DNA of 64,000 nt from assembly GCF_007830115.1 (NCBI RefSeq), contig NZ_VLKP01000009.1:42272-106271 (forward strand), written 5' to 3'. Both the position numbers and the translations under genes were made by a program. Below, in pieces: positions 26,310-38,855 of the stretch. Source of the stretch: Aerolutibacter ruishenii (GTDB lineage Bacteria; Pseudomonadota; Gammaproteobacteria; Xanthomonadales; Xanthomonadaceae). A model generated the notes under the pieces. The model was not told the DNA's origin. It saw nothing but the letters and a program-made list of their open reading frames with translations, and searched no databases. Every line of letters starts with the position of its first letter. The first letter of the stretch is position 1.

Positions 26310-26549
26310 TCAGGAGAGGAGAAAGAAGGTCAGCATCAGGTACATCGCCACGAAGCGCACGATGACGCCGAGGAACTGACGTTCAGTGATGCGGTGCTCG
26401 GCCCAGCCGACGTAGGCGGTGCGCATGGCCCACACGCCCCACAGCAGCAACACGGCAAACACGAAAGCGAGCACCACGGCAGAGACGGCCGAAGGCGCAA
26501 AGCCGCCGTTGGCCTGGAAGGCGGCGACCTGATCGGCAGAGGGCGTCAT
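26310..26549 (-). CDS. ICE membrane protein, PFL_4701 family (TIGR03758)
   Basis: A 79-residue protein with two hydrophobic segments (SAVSAVVLAFVFAVLLLWG and IVRFVAMYLMLTFFLLS) and a polar loop with YVGWAEHRITERQ. TIGR03758 genes occupy this place between the RAQPRD and TIGR03745 genes. The start overlaps the RAQPRD stop (ATGA). Its function is unknown. Confidence 0.8.
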   Translation of the reverse strand: MTPSADQVAAFQANGGFAPSAVSAVVLAFVFAVLLLWGVWAMRTAYVGWAEHRITERQFLGVIVRFVAMYLMLTFFLLS

Positions 26550-26917
26550 GGCGACGGCTCCTCGTCGTCGGCGCGGTCGCGGCGGACATAGTCGCCGGCC
26601 AGCGGGACGGGATCGCGCGGCTGGGCGCGCTGGGGCACGAGGTAGTCCTGCAGGCCGGCGCGAACGCGCTTCAGGTCTGCGCGCAGTCGGGCGTAGTCGA
26701 AGTGATAGCGGGCGCGTTCCTGCGGGGCGGAATTGGCGGCGTGCTCGGCGAGGCGGTCGATCAGGTTGAGTTGGCGGGCAAGGGCCGCCAGTTGCTCGTG
26801 TTCAGCGCTGGCATCGTCGGCCGATGCGGGCGATGCGCTGGCCAGCGCGATGGTCAGCGCCAAGGCCAGGGCCGGCACACGGCGGCAGGCGGTCGTCAGG
26901 TTGCCAAGGGGTGTCAT
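26546..26917 (-). CDS. ICE protein, RAQPRD family (TIGR01690)
   Basis: A 123-residue exported protein. A signal peptide (VPALALALTIALASASPASA) is followed by a helical domain, and the family signature RAQPRD is present (about residue 96). It is the first gene of transfer module 1, and the BREX island begins upstream of it. The start ATG 26917 fits the signal peptide; the frame extends to 27091 but the extra part is basic and unrelated. Confidence 0.85.
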   Translation of the reverse strand: MTPLGNLTTACRRVPALALALTIALASASPASADDASAEHEQLAALARQLNLIDRLAEHAANSAPQERARYHFDYARLRADLKRVRAGLQDYLVPQRAQPRDPVPLAGDYVRRDRADDEEPSP

Positions 26918-27324
26918 CACGCCGTTCCGCAGTCGTCTGGATGGCGGGATGCTGCGGCGTGAGGCCGGGGTGTGCCGCAAAGAATCGGAACGGGCGGCGC
27001 ACCGGATTTGCCTCGATGGTTGGCGTAGCGCCGTTTCCGGACAAGGCCGGGAGTCCAGGACCTGGCTGTTAGAACAAGACAGGCCGGTCACTGATGTGGA
27101 AACCCTGCTGGCGCGGTGTGCCTACTTCTCTCCGACCGAAGCCGATGCATTCGCGGTGCTGGCCGAGGTCGTCACCGCGGTGGCTGCTTGGCGCTAGGTC
27201 GCACAGTGCCTGCTGGAGGGGCGATCCCCTTATACGAGCGGGCCCCTTCTCAGAACGGCAACCGGATCACCAACGACAATCAGGCACTTTTTCGGAAAAG
27301 TCGGTACTAATCGGCACAAAACGC
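26918..27324. other. Junction between transfer module and defence island
   Basis: About 400 bp with no convincing gene. It should carry the promoter of the RAQPRD-to-TraG genes on the minus strand, since the BREX island separates them from transfer module 2. A short plus-strand frame ending at 27197 (VETLLARCAYFSPTEADAF) reads like protein and may be a remnant of an ICE gene. Confidence 0.35.
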
Positions 27325-27353
27325 TTGATTTTGGCAATCCATCAATGTAGTTT
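27325..27353 (+). promoter_or_regulatory. Putative promoter of the BREX operon
   Basis: TTGATT (27325-27330) and TAGTTT (27348-27353) are spaced 17 bp apart in a local AT-rich stretch about 95 bp before the first gene. The match to sigma-70 consensus is moderate. Confidence 0.4.
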
Positions 27354-27447
27354 ATGGAGGTTAATTTGCGGCACTGTGTCCGGATTTCGGGTTTCCCGGA
27401 GACCTTCGGGCTTTTACCGAAAACATGATGAACGAAGGACGAAGGCT

Positions 27448-27651
27448 ATGGATGAGAGATGGCTGACGGTCGATGACATTTGCAAATACCTGAATGTAAG
27501 CAACGAGACGGTCTACAAGTGGATCGAACAACGGGCTATGCCCGGTCATCGCGTCGGCCGTCGCTGGATGTTCAAACAAGACGAAGTGGACGAATGGGTC
27601 CGCTCCGGCGGTGCGGCTGACAAATCCGATAAGCCGGACACCGAGCAATAA
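27448..27651 (+). CDS. Excisionase/MerR-type helix-turn-helix protein
   Basis: A 67-residue DNA-binding protein with an HTH_17 domain: LTVDDICKYLNVSNETVYK, then GHRVGRRWMFKQDEVDEWV. Such proteins are excisionase-like or small regulators. As the first gene of the BREX operon (9 bp before brxF) it may regulate the operon, replacing the WYL-type BrxR of other BREX loci. ATG 27448 follows a GAAGGACGAAGG purine stretch. The regulatory role is inferred from position. Confidence 0.75.
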   Translation: MDERWLTVDDICKYLNVSNETVYKWIEQRAMPGHRVGRRWMFKQDEVDEWVRSGGAADKSDKPDTEQ

Positions 27652-27660
27652 GGAGCGACC

Positions 27661-31904
<4,244 letters not shown>

Positions 31905-31913
31905 GACCGGAAC

Positions 31914-33032
31914 ATGGAAAGCGACACCGATATGCTGGATTTCACTCGGCTGGTAACCACCATCCGGCAGGCCCATGACGAGTTGTCCAAGCAGGCCAGC
32001 CGCGCTGTCAATATCAGCCTGACGCTGCGCAATTGGCTGATCGGCTGTTATATCGCCGAATATGAGCTGCGTGGTTCAGACAGGGCAAACTATGGAGACC
32101 GCCTGCTCAGCGAGCTTTCCGAGGCGCTGCGCAGGCACAAGATCAGCAACACGGGACGCCGGCAGTTATACAGCTATCTGGCCTTTTACCGCGCCTACCC
32201 TCAGATTGTGCGGACGGTGCCCGCACAAACCCGCCATTTGCTCCCAAGAGACATTGACAGTCAAAAAGTGCGGACAGCGTCCGCACAATTGGCTATCGCA
32301 CCTGAAAAGCTCCTCGAAAGCCTTTCATACAGCCATTTCGAACTGATTGTCGCCCTGGAAGATAGCCTAAAGCGCGCCTTCTACGAAATAGAATGCCTTC
32401 GGGGCAACTGGTCGGTGCGGGAGCTGAAACGGCAGATCACCAGTCTCTACTATGAACGCTCCGACCTGTCACACGACAAACAAAAACTGGCTGAATTGGC
32501 CAACCAGGCCGCCGAGAAGAATACGTCGAAACTGTCTATTCGTGATCCTTACGTCTTCGAGTTCCTCGGCCTCAAGTCAAAAGAGGTCATGAGCGAATCT
32601 CATCTCGAGGAACAGCTCATCGACAAGCTGGAAGCCTTTCTGCTGGAACTGGGCCATGGCTTCTGCTTCGAGGCCAGACAAAAGCGCATCTTGATCGGTG
32701 GTGAGCACTTCTTTATCGATCTGGTCTTCTACCATCGCATTCTCAAGTGCCATGTGTTGGTGGAACTGAAACTGGAGCACTTCACGCACGAAAACATTGG
32801 CCAGCTCAATACCTACGTGAGCTGGTATCGGCAGCAGATGATGAGCGAAGGCGATAACCCACCCATCGGCATTCTGCTCTGCACCGACAAGAATCACGCC
32901 CTGGCCGAGTATGCCCTGGCAGGCATGGACAACAGTCTTTTTGTCTCCAAGTACCTGCTGGAACTGCCCAAGAAAGAAGAGATGCAGGCCTTCATCGTGA
33001 GCCAAGTTAAAGAAATTGGAGAAAAAGAATGA
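31914..33032 (+). CDS. DUF1016/YhcG-family PD-(D/E)XK nuclease nested in BREX
   Basis: A 372-residue protein. The N-terminal half is the DUF1016 helical domain (LRNWLIGCYIAEYE, RRQLYSYLAFYRAYP). The C-terminal half is a PD-(D/E)XK nuclease with catalytic Asp in HFFIDLVFYHR (about 268) and ELK in LVELKLE (about 284). YhcG proteins are often found in restriction and phage-defence loci. It sits between brxC and pglXI, and its stop overlaps pglXI (ATGA), so it is expressed as part of the operon. Two palindromes inside the gene encode repeated VRT-(V/A)-(P/S)-AQ peptides. A role as a BREX-associated nuclease is plausible but unproven. Confidence 0.88.
   Translation: MESDTDMLDFTRLVTTIRQAHDELSKQASRAVNISLTLRNWLIGCYIAEYELRGSDRANYGDRLLSELSEALRRHKISNTGRRQLYSYLAFYRAYPQIVRTVPAQTRHLLPRDIDSQKVRTASAQLAIAPEKLLESLSYSHFELIVALEDSLKRAFYEIECLRGNWSVRELKRQITSLYYERSDLSHDKQKLAELANQAAEKNTSKLSIRDPYVFEFLGLKSKEVMSESHLEEQLIDKLEAFLLELGHGFCFEARQKRILIGGEHFFIDLVFYHRILKCHVLVELKLEHFTHENIGQLNTYVSWYRQQMMSEGDNPPIGILLCTDKNHALAEYALAGMDNSLFVSKYLLELPKKEEMQAFIVSQVKEIGEKE
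32206..32286 (+). repeat. Two palindromes inside the DUF1016 gene
   Basis: TTGTGCGG-N7-CCGCACAA (32206-32228) and GTGCGGAC-AGC-GTCCGCAC (32268-32286) share the GTGCGGAC word and lie 40 bp apart. Both are in frame and encode VRTVPAQ and VRTASAQ, between the N-terminal and nuclease domains. Confidence 0.7.
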
Positions 33033-35887
33033 AACCCAACCAAGAAGGCCTGTTTCAAACAAAGCTGGTTCCCTCCAAAGAAGGATCGGGAAGGCTGTTC
33101 GATGAAGAGCAGGTGACCAATGACGAGCCGGTGACTTGCTTGGGGCTGTCCTTCGAGAACGACGAGGCCCGCCGAGCCCACTTCACCGAAGAGCTGCGCA
33201 AGAAGCTGAGGGACCCGGAGTTCCGCAAGATCGAAGGTTTTCCCATCGGTGACGACGAGGACATTCTGAATCTTAGCGATCCGCCCTATTATACGGCTTG
33301 CCCAAACCCATGGGTTCAAGAGTTTATTGCTGAGTGGGAATCGCAAAAAGACAATATAGAAGACCATCATCGTGAGCCTTTCGCTACAGATGTAAGTGAA
33401 GGCAAGAACGACCCAATCTACAATGCACACTCATATCACACCAAAGTGCCGCACAAGGCCATAATGCGTTTCATCCTCCATTACACACAGCCGGGGGACA
33501 TCGTATTTGATGCTTTCGCAGGAACGGGCATGACAGGAGTGGCCGCGCAGATGTGCGGTGACCGTGACGTGGTGCTGTCCCTTGGATACCAGGTAAAGCC
33601 TGACGGGACTATTTTGCAGGAAGAGGTAGAAGAAGAGAACGGCAAAAAAGCGTGGCGACCATTTTCAAAACTTGGTGCTCGCAAGGCTGTGCTAAACGAC
33701 TTGTCACCTGCAGCCACATTTATCGCTTATAACTACAATACACCGGTTGACATATTATCATTTAAAAGAACGGCAAAAAAAATCATCAGTGATTTTGAGA
33801 AAAAAACAACGTGGATGTGGGAAACATTACACACCGATAGAAAAACGCTTGGAAAAGTTAATTACATTGTTTGGAGCGACGTGTATAGCTGCCCAGAATG
33901 CTCGGGAGAGATAATTTATTATAAAGAAGCATTTACTAAAAATGGTGGCGCTGTTGAGTTCAATCCGGAGTTCAATTGCCCCCATTGCAATTGTTCGATT
34001 TCAAAAAACCCACCGAAAAACTCGCAAGCACAGAAGCCCGCTCGCATCTTTGAATCCGCCTATGACCCTATCACGAGAGCCGTAACGGAAAAGCAGAAAC
34101 AGGTGCCTGTCCTTATTAATTACAGCATAGGAACCAGAAGGCACGAAAAACTGATCGACAGTGATGACCTGTTGAAGGCCACATCAATAGATGTCAGTGA
34201 TGATCTAATCAAAAATATCCCTTTCTCTGAAATTATAGAAGGTGATAAATCTGCCGATCCATTCGGATGCGGTGTTCGTCATGTTCATCAATTCTATACA
34301 AAGCGTATTTTGGCGTCGCTATCAATATTGGCCGACCTTACCAAAGGGCATCCACAATTGGAGTTTTTAGTCGGCAGTATGTTACCAAAACTTACGATCA
34401 TGAATCGATATATGCCTCAGCATGGAGGAAGAGCACTGGTTGGTCCAATGGCCAACACGCTTTATGTGCCTCCTGTCAGTGTCGAAAATAATGTAATAGA
34501 CCAACTTGTTTTCCAGTTTAAGAAAATCATACAGGCACTAACCTCGCTTTCCGGCTCAGTAATAACAACACAAGCTGCCCAATCAGTTGACATTCAAGAT
34601 TCGAGTATAGATTACATATTTCTTGATCCACCATTTGGATCGAACATTATGTATTCTGAACTGAGCTACATAAGAGAATCATGGTTACGTGTTATAACTA
34701 ATAACAAGCCTGAAGCCATTGAGAACAAGACTCAAAAAAAAGGAATTGATGAATATCGCGACCTCATGACCAATTGCTTTGAAAAGGCATTCAAATATTT
34801 AAAGCCAGGGCACTGGATGACTGTAGAGTTTTCAAACACTAAAGCAAGTGTTTGGAACAGCATCCAGAATGCACTTTCTGATGCAGGGTTTATTGTTGCA
34901 TCAGTTGCAGCCCTAGATAAGACTCGTGGCGGATTGCACGCAATGCTTGGACCGACTGCTGTTAAGCAAGATTTGGTCATTTCTGCATACAAACCTAATG
35001 GCGGTTTTGAAGAGCGCTTCCAGAAAGAGGCGCAAACCGAAGAAGGCGTATGGGATTTTGTCCGCACCCATTTGAAGTATCTGCCGGTCACCAAGCGTCA
35101 GGGGCCATTGATGCTTTTCGTTCCCGAGCGCGATCCGCGCATCCTGTTCGACCAAATGGTGGCCTACTACGTCCGCAAGGGGTACCCCGTGCCGATCTCC
35201 AGCCAGGAATTCCAGATCGGGCTGGCACAACGCTTCATAGAGCGTGACGGCATGTATTTCCTACCGGATCAGGTGGCCGAATACGACCGCAAAAAGATGA
35301 CCTCCGGTGCCCCACAGCAGCTTTCGATGTTCGTCTCCGACGAGGCCTCGTCGATCCAGTGGCTCCGCCAGCTCATCAGAGAAAAACCGCAGACCTTCTC
35401 CGACATCAATCCACAGTTCATGCAGCAGCTCGGCGGCTGGAGCAAGAACGAAGCCCAGCTCGACCTGCGCGAACTGCTGAATCAGAACTTCCTCTGCTAC
35501 GACGGCAAAGGCCCGGTGCCCGAGCAGATCCACGCCTACCTTTCCACCAACTGGAAAGAGCTGCGCAACCTGACCAAGGATGACCCGGCGCTGGTGACCA
35601 AAGCCCGTGACCGGTGGTATGTGCCCGATCCCAACAAGGCGGGCGACCTGGAGAAGCTGCGCGAGAAGGCGCTGCTCAAGGAGTTCGAGGAATACAAAGA
35701 GGTCAAAAAGAAACTCAAGATCTTCCGCCTGGAAGCTGTCCGCGCCGGATTCAAGAAAGCCTGGCAGGAACGTGACTACGCCGTCATCGTCGCCGTGGCC
35801 GACAAGATCCCCAACAACGTCCTGGAAGAAGATCCCAAGCTGCTCATGTGGTACGACCAGGCAGTAACACGGATAGGAGGGGAATAG
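33029..35887 (+). CDS. pglXI: BREX-3 adenine-specific DNA methyltransferase PglXI
   Basis: A 952-residue methyltransferase expected to mark host DNA at the BREX site. SAM-binding loop DAFAGTGMTGVAA lies near residue 160 and the catalytic motif LDPPFGSN near residue 532; an additional SDPPYYTACPNPW is near residue 84. A Zn-binding insert has CPEC (about 288) and CPHC (about 317). Base use changes sharply: roughly 33,250-35,050 is AT-rich, while both ends of the gene match the GC-rich neighbours, which suggests recombination of the catalytic and recognition part. The position between brxC and brxHII, and the separate Zn insert, fit PglXI. Confidence 0.88.
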   Translation: MKPNQEGLFQTKLVPSKEGSGRLFDEEQVTNDEPVTCLGLSFENDEARRAHFTEELRKKLRDPEFRKIEGFPIGDDEDILNLSDPPYYTACPNPWVQEFIAEWESQKDNIEDHHREPFATDVSEGKNDPIYNAHSYHTKVPHKAIMRFILHYTQPGDIVFDAFAGTGMTGVAAQMCGDRDVVLSLGYQVKPDGTILQEEVEEENGKKAWRPFSKLGARKAVLNDLSPAATFIAYNYNTPVDILSFKRTAKKIISDFEKKTTWMWETLHTDRKTLGKVNYIVWSDVYSCPECSGEIIYYKEAFTKNGGAVEFNPEFNCPHCNCSISKNPPKNSQAQKPARIFESAYDPITRAVTEKQKQVPVLINYSIGTRRHEKLIDSDDLLKATSIDVSDDLIKNIPFSEIIEGDKSADPFGCGVRHVHQFYTKRILASLSILADLTKGHPQLEFLVGSMLPKLTIMNRYMPQHGGRALVGPMANTLYVPPVSVENNVIDQLVFQFKKIIQALTSLSGSVITTQAAQSVDIQDSSIDYIFLDPPFGSNIMYSELSYIRESWLRVITNNKPEAIENKTQKKGIDEYRDLMTNCFEKAFKYLKPGHWMTVEFSNTKASVWNSIQNALSDAGFIVASVAALDKTRGGLHAMLGPTAVKQDLVISAYKPNGGFEERFQKEAQTEEGVWDFVRTHLKYLPVTKRQGPLMLFVPERDPRILFDQMVAYYVRKGYPVPISSQEFQIGLAQRFIERDGMYFLPDQVAEYDRKKMTSGAPQQLSMFVSDEASSIQWLRQLIREKPQTFSDINPQFMQQLGGWSKNEAQLDLRELLNQNFLCYDGKGPVPEQIHAYLSTNWKELRNLTKDDPALVTKARDRWYVPDPNKAGDLEKLREKALLKEFEEYKEVKKKLKIFRLEAVRAGFKKAWQERDYAVIVAVADKIPNNVLEEDPKLLMWYDQAVTRIGGE

Positions 35888-35890
35888 ACC

Positions 35891-37813
35891 ATGATTGCCA
35901 AGTGGAAGGTCTTCAACTTTAAATCGATTCGAGAGGAGACCGAGCTGGACCTCGGTCCGCTCACGATCTTCGCTGGCGCAAACAGCAGCGGGAAGAGCAC
36001 ATTCATCCAATCCGTCCTTCTTGTAGCACAGACTTTGGCCCATAAAGTCGGATCACGATCTGTCGTATTGAATGGTGCTCTCACGAGCTTGGGCCAGTTT
36101 GACGACCTGAAATCCAACGGTGGTGCCTCGGATCAGATCAGCATCAAATGTACCTGTCGGCCACTTCCAGATCAGGATGCTGCAATAGGCAGGCGGTCTC
36201 AGTTCGCACCCCGTCGTGCTGTTTACTATGGACCGCGCTTCAATCAGCTTCAGGAAATCGCTTGTGAGGTTTCGTTCGACGCTGATCCTTCAAGCTCCCA
36301 GCGCGATTTGTTCCAAATCCAACCTCGGCTTTTTGCCACGCAGTTGTCCTGCATATCCAGAGACGAGGACAACGTGGATCAGAAAGCCGATATATCGATC
36401 CTTCATTCCACCAAGGCCATCTCCGAAATTGAAGGAGCTGACACCGCCAGTGAAATTGACGATCAGCTACGCGCCAGTTTGGCTTACGCTGTTGAACTGG
36501 ACGATGGTTCCATGGCTGAGGTGAAGGATGACTTTCGCTCGGCCAAACCAATCGGCTGCATACTTCGACACTTCCTTCCCGAGAGAATTGTTTACGCTAT
36601 CGATACCATCGAAGAGGACGCAAACGCCATCGCCATGGCTCTTCAGGATGATGGCCGTCGTGCCATTGGCTTACGGCGCAACATGGGAAGAGATATCCTT
36701 CTTTCCGAAGAGATCATTGCGGTGTTGCGCGAAGTCCTCGAAGGCACAATCGATTTCGACCAGACTTTCAAGGACAAGTATCGGGAAGAGTCACTATTCG
36801 GTTCCGAGGCCGATACACTTTCATTCAGGTCTTGGTATGAAAGGTTGCGCAGCCTCCCACGCGACGAGCGCCTGAAGGTTCAGCAGGTCCTGCGTGAGCG
36901 CGAGGATCTTTTTGACCGCATTCATACGGCCATGAAGGTCTCTGTTGCCCAAAGGCCAGAATCACATGCATTCGCCCCACTGAGACCACCTCGTTTGATA
37001 ACCGAGGCCACCTGGTATCTGGACAATTTCTTTGCATCTTCTTTGAAATACCTCGGCCCATTGAGGGATGCGCCTAAGCCGCTGTATCCACTCGCGCCAG
37101 CAGCCGACCCACATGACGTAGGCTTACGCGGAGAGCACACAGCTTCCATTCTTGAACTGCACAAGAGCAAGAAGATCCGCTACATCCCGTCGGCAAATTT
37201 CAAAGACCCGGTAATTGACCGCAAAACCGTTACCCGGACACTCGAAGCGGCGGTTATCGATTGGCTCCAATATCTGGGAGTCGCAAGCTCAGTCAAAAGC
37301 CGAGACCAGGGCAAATTGGGGCACGAGCTGAAGGTGGGGCTTTCCAATTCGGATAGCACGCATGACCTCACGCATGTGGGTGTAGGCGTCAGCCAGGTTC
37401 TACCGATCCTCGTCATGTGCCTTCTCGCCGACACGGACTCTACACTCGTTTTTGAACAGCCGGAACTACACCTTCATCCGAAGGTGCAGACCCTGCTCGG
37501 CGACTTTTTCCTTTCGATGGCGCTGTGCAACAAGCAATGCATTGTTGAAACCCACAGCGAGTATTTCATCGACCGCCTCCGCTTCCGAATTGCAGCGGCA
37601 ACACCCGAGAAGGAGCTGAACAGCCAGACCAAGATTTACTTCGTGGAAAAGCCGGGGCAGGGGTCGGCTTTCCGAGAGGTGGTGATAAACGAGTACGGAG
37701 CCATCTCAGACTGGCCGGAAGGGTTCTTTGATCAGTCCCAACAGCAGGCCGAGGAAATCCTTAGAGCTGCGGCGATGAAGCGCAAAGCAAGCCGGAGGAA
37801 TAAAGATGCATAA
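35891..37813 (+). CDS. AAA15/OLD-like ATPase with DUF3696
   Basis: A 640-residue SMC/ABC-type ATPase. Walker A is GANSSGKST (about residue 28), the ABC signature-like VGVGVSQVLPI is near 496, Walker B LVFEQPELHLHP near 518, and the H-loop ETHSEYFIDRLR near 554. The C-terminal INEYGAISDWPEGFFDQ is the DUF3696 motif. These ATPases commonly pair with a nuclease or effector in two-gene defence systems. Here it starts 3 bp after pglXI and overlaps the next gene by 8 bp. It is not part of the standard BREX-3 set, so it looks like a nested module. Confidence 0.85.
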   Translation: MIAKWKVFNFKSIREETELDLGPLTIFAGANSSGKSTFIQSVLLVAQTLAHKVGSRSVVLNGALTSLGQFDDLKSNGGASDQISIKCTCRPLPDQDAAIGRRSQFAPRRAVYYGPRFNQLQEIACEVSFDADPSSSQRDLFQIQPRLFATQLSCISRDEDNVDQKADISILHSTKAISEIEGADTASEIDDQLRASLAYAVELDDGSMAEVKDDFRSAKPIGCILRHFLPERIVYAIDTIEEDANAIAMALQDDGRRAIGLRRNMGRDILLSEEIIAVLREVLEGTIDFDQTFKDKYREESLFGSEADTLSFRSWYERLRSLPRDERLKVQQVLREREDLFDRIHTAMKVSVAQRPESHAFAPLRPPRLITEATWYLDNFFASSLKYLGPLRDAPKPLYPLAPAADPHDVGLRGEHTASILELHKSKKIRYIPSANFKDPVIDRKTVTRTLEAAVIDWLQYLGVASSVKSRDQGKLGHELKVGLSNSDSTHDLTHVGVGVSQVLPILVMCLLADTDSTLVFEQPELHLHPKVQTLLGDFFLSMALCNKQCIVETHSEYFIDRLRFRIAAATPEKELNSQTKIYFVEKPGQGSAFREVVINEYGAISDWPEGFFDQSQQQAEEILRAAAMKRKASRRNKDA

Positions 37814-38855
37814 CCTGCCCAGCGTAACAATTGACGCAGGCGTGCTCGCTGTTCCCCATGTTGATTGCGCCAAGGATGATGCTTTCCAGTATGTGGATAG
37901 GCTACTGGATTGGAGCCAATTGCTTGATGAGCCATGGGTCGCCATTTACATGAGCGAGCGGGCTTCTGAAGCTTTGATTGATGAAGAGCTTTTTCCTCTC
38001 AGAAACCACCTCCGTGAGCTTTTCAATAGACATGGAATCGTGGAATACAGCGTAAACGACATCGCTACAGTCGCGGAAAGACTGCTGTCGCTCACGCCTT
38101 CCTTCGAGACCTATTATCGAGTCAAAGATGTACTGTGGGATCAACTTGAAACAGACCCCGATGTTATTCGACTTACAACACACAATGGTCTCCAATCCGA
38201 TCTGGCTCGATGCATTGCCTTGATCGCAATTCTGCGTAAGCACTGCGCTCAACCTCTTGGCGGTCATTCGCTCATACTGAGGGACGCACCTAAACAGGTA
38301 ATCCAGGTAAGAGCCCATATTCACGAGCTCGAACATTCCAGAGACGATATCCCTGTCTTGCCGTGCCCGCCCGAGTTCTTTGAAGGCGATGTGTTGGTCT
38401 GTGACGATTTTCGAGGGCTGATCGATTGTCTCGATGAATCCGCCATTCTGGTTGGCGCGTCTGACGACCTTGGAATTGATCTCGCCGTCCGAATCGCTCT
38501 GTTCAAAAATGCGATTGCGCAAGGTGATTCCCCTGACTGGAGCGGCGTGGTTGTTCCAGTTATTGGGTCCAGATTCCGGGAGTTGTGCCAGCAGGTTTGT
38601 GCCGACCAAGGGGACTCCGTGCCACCCAAGATTCTCCGGTCAATCGTTGAGACTATCAAAGGATACAATCTTCCCGCTGTACACGCTCTTCGGACAGGGC
38701 CGGGCGGAAATGACCCGCAAAGAATGCGTGGCTCTGAAAAAGCGCAGCGTCGAGATATCGATAGGGAATTCCATCTTCATTACTGGGAGTGCGCCGACGG
38801 GACAGTCGAGTTGGCGTCCGTGGTTTATCACAACGATTTTTCAATTCCGGGATGA
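37806..38855 (+). CDS. Unknown partner of the DUF3696 ATPase
   Basis: A 349-residue protein with no family I can name. It starts inside the ATPase stop and ends inside the brxHII start. Its N-terminus (LPSVTIDAGVLAVPHVDC) has a hydrophobic strand followed by an acidic residue, as in PIN-like nucleases, and several conserved-looking acidic positions follow (DDLGIDLAVRIAL near 220). The C-terminus (RDIDREFHLHYWECADG, then ELASVVYHND) looks like a beta-rich module. It may be the effector of the ATPase pair; this is inference from coupling. Confidence 0.6.
   Translation: MHNLPSVTIDAGVLAVPHVDCAKDDAFQYVDRLLDWSQLLDEPWVAIYMSERASEALIDEELFPLRNHLRELFNRHGIVEYSVNDIATVAERLLSLTPSFETYYRVKDVLWDQLETDPDVIRLTTHNGLQSDLARCIALIAILRKHCAQPLGGHSLILRDAPKQVIQVRAHIHELEHSRDDIPVLPCPPEFFEGDVLVCDDFRGLIDCLDESAILVGASDDLGIDLAVRIALFKNAIAQGDSPDWSGVVVPVIGSRFRELCQQVCADQGDSVPPKILRSIVETIKGYNLPAVHALRTGPGGNDPQRMRGSEKAQRRDIDREFHLHYWECADGTVELASVVYHNDFSIPG

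Noticed and set aside
27096-27197. Short plus-strand frame VETLLARCAYFSPTEADAF...
   Set aside because: Too short, with no clear start site; kept only as a possible remnant in the junction note.
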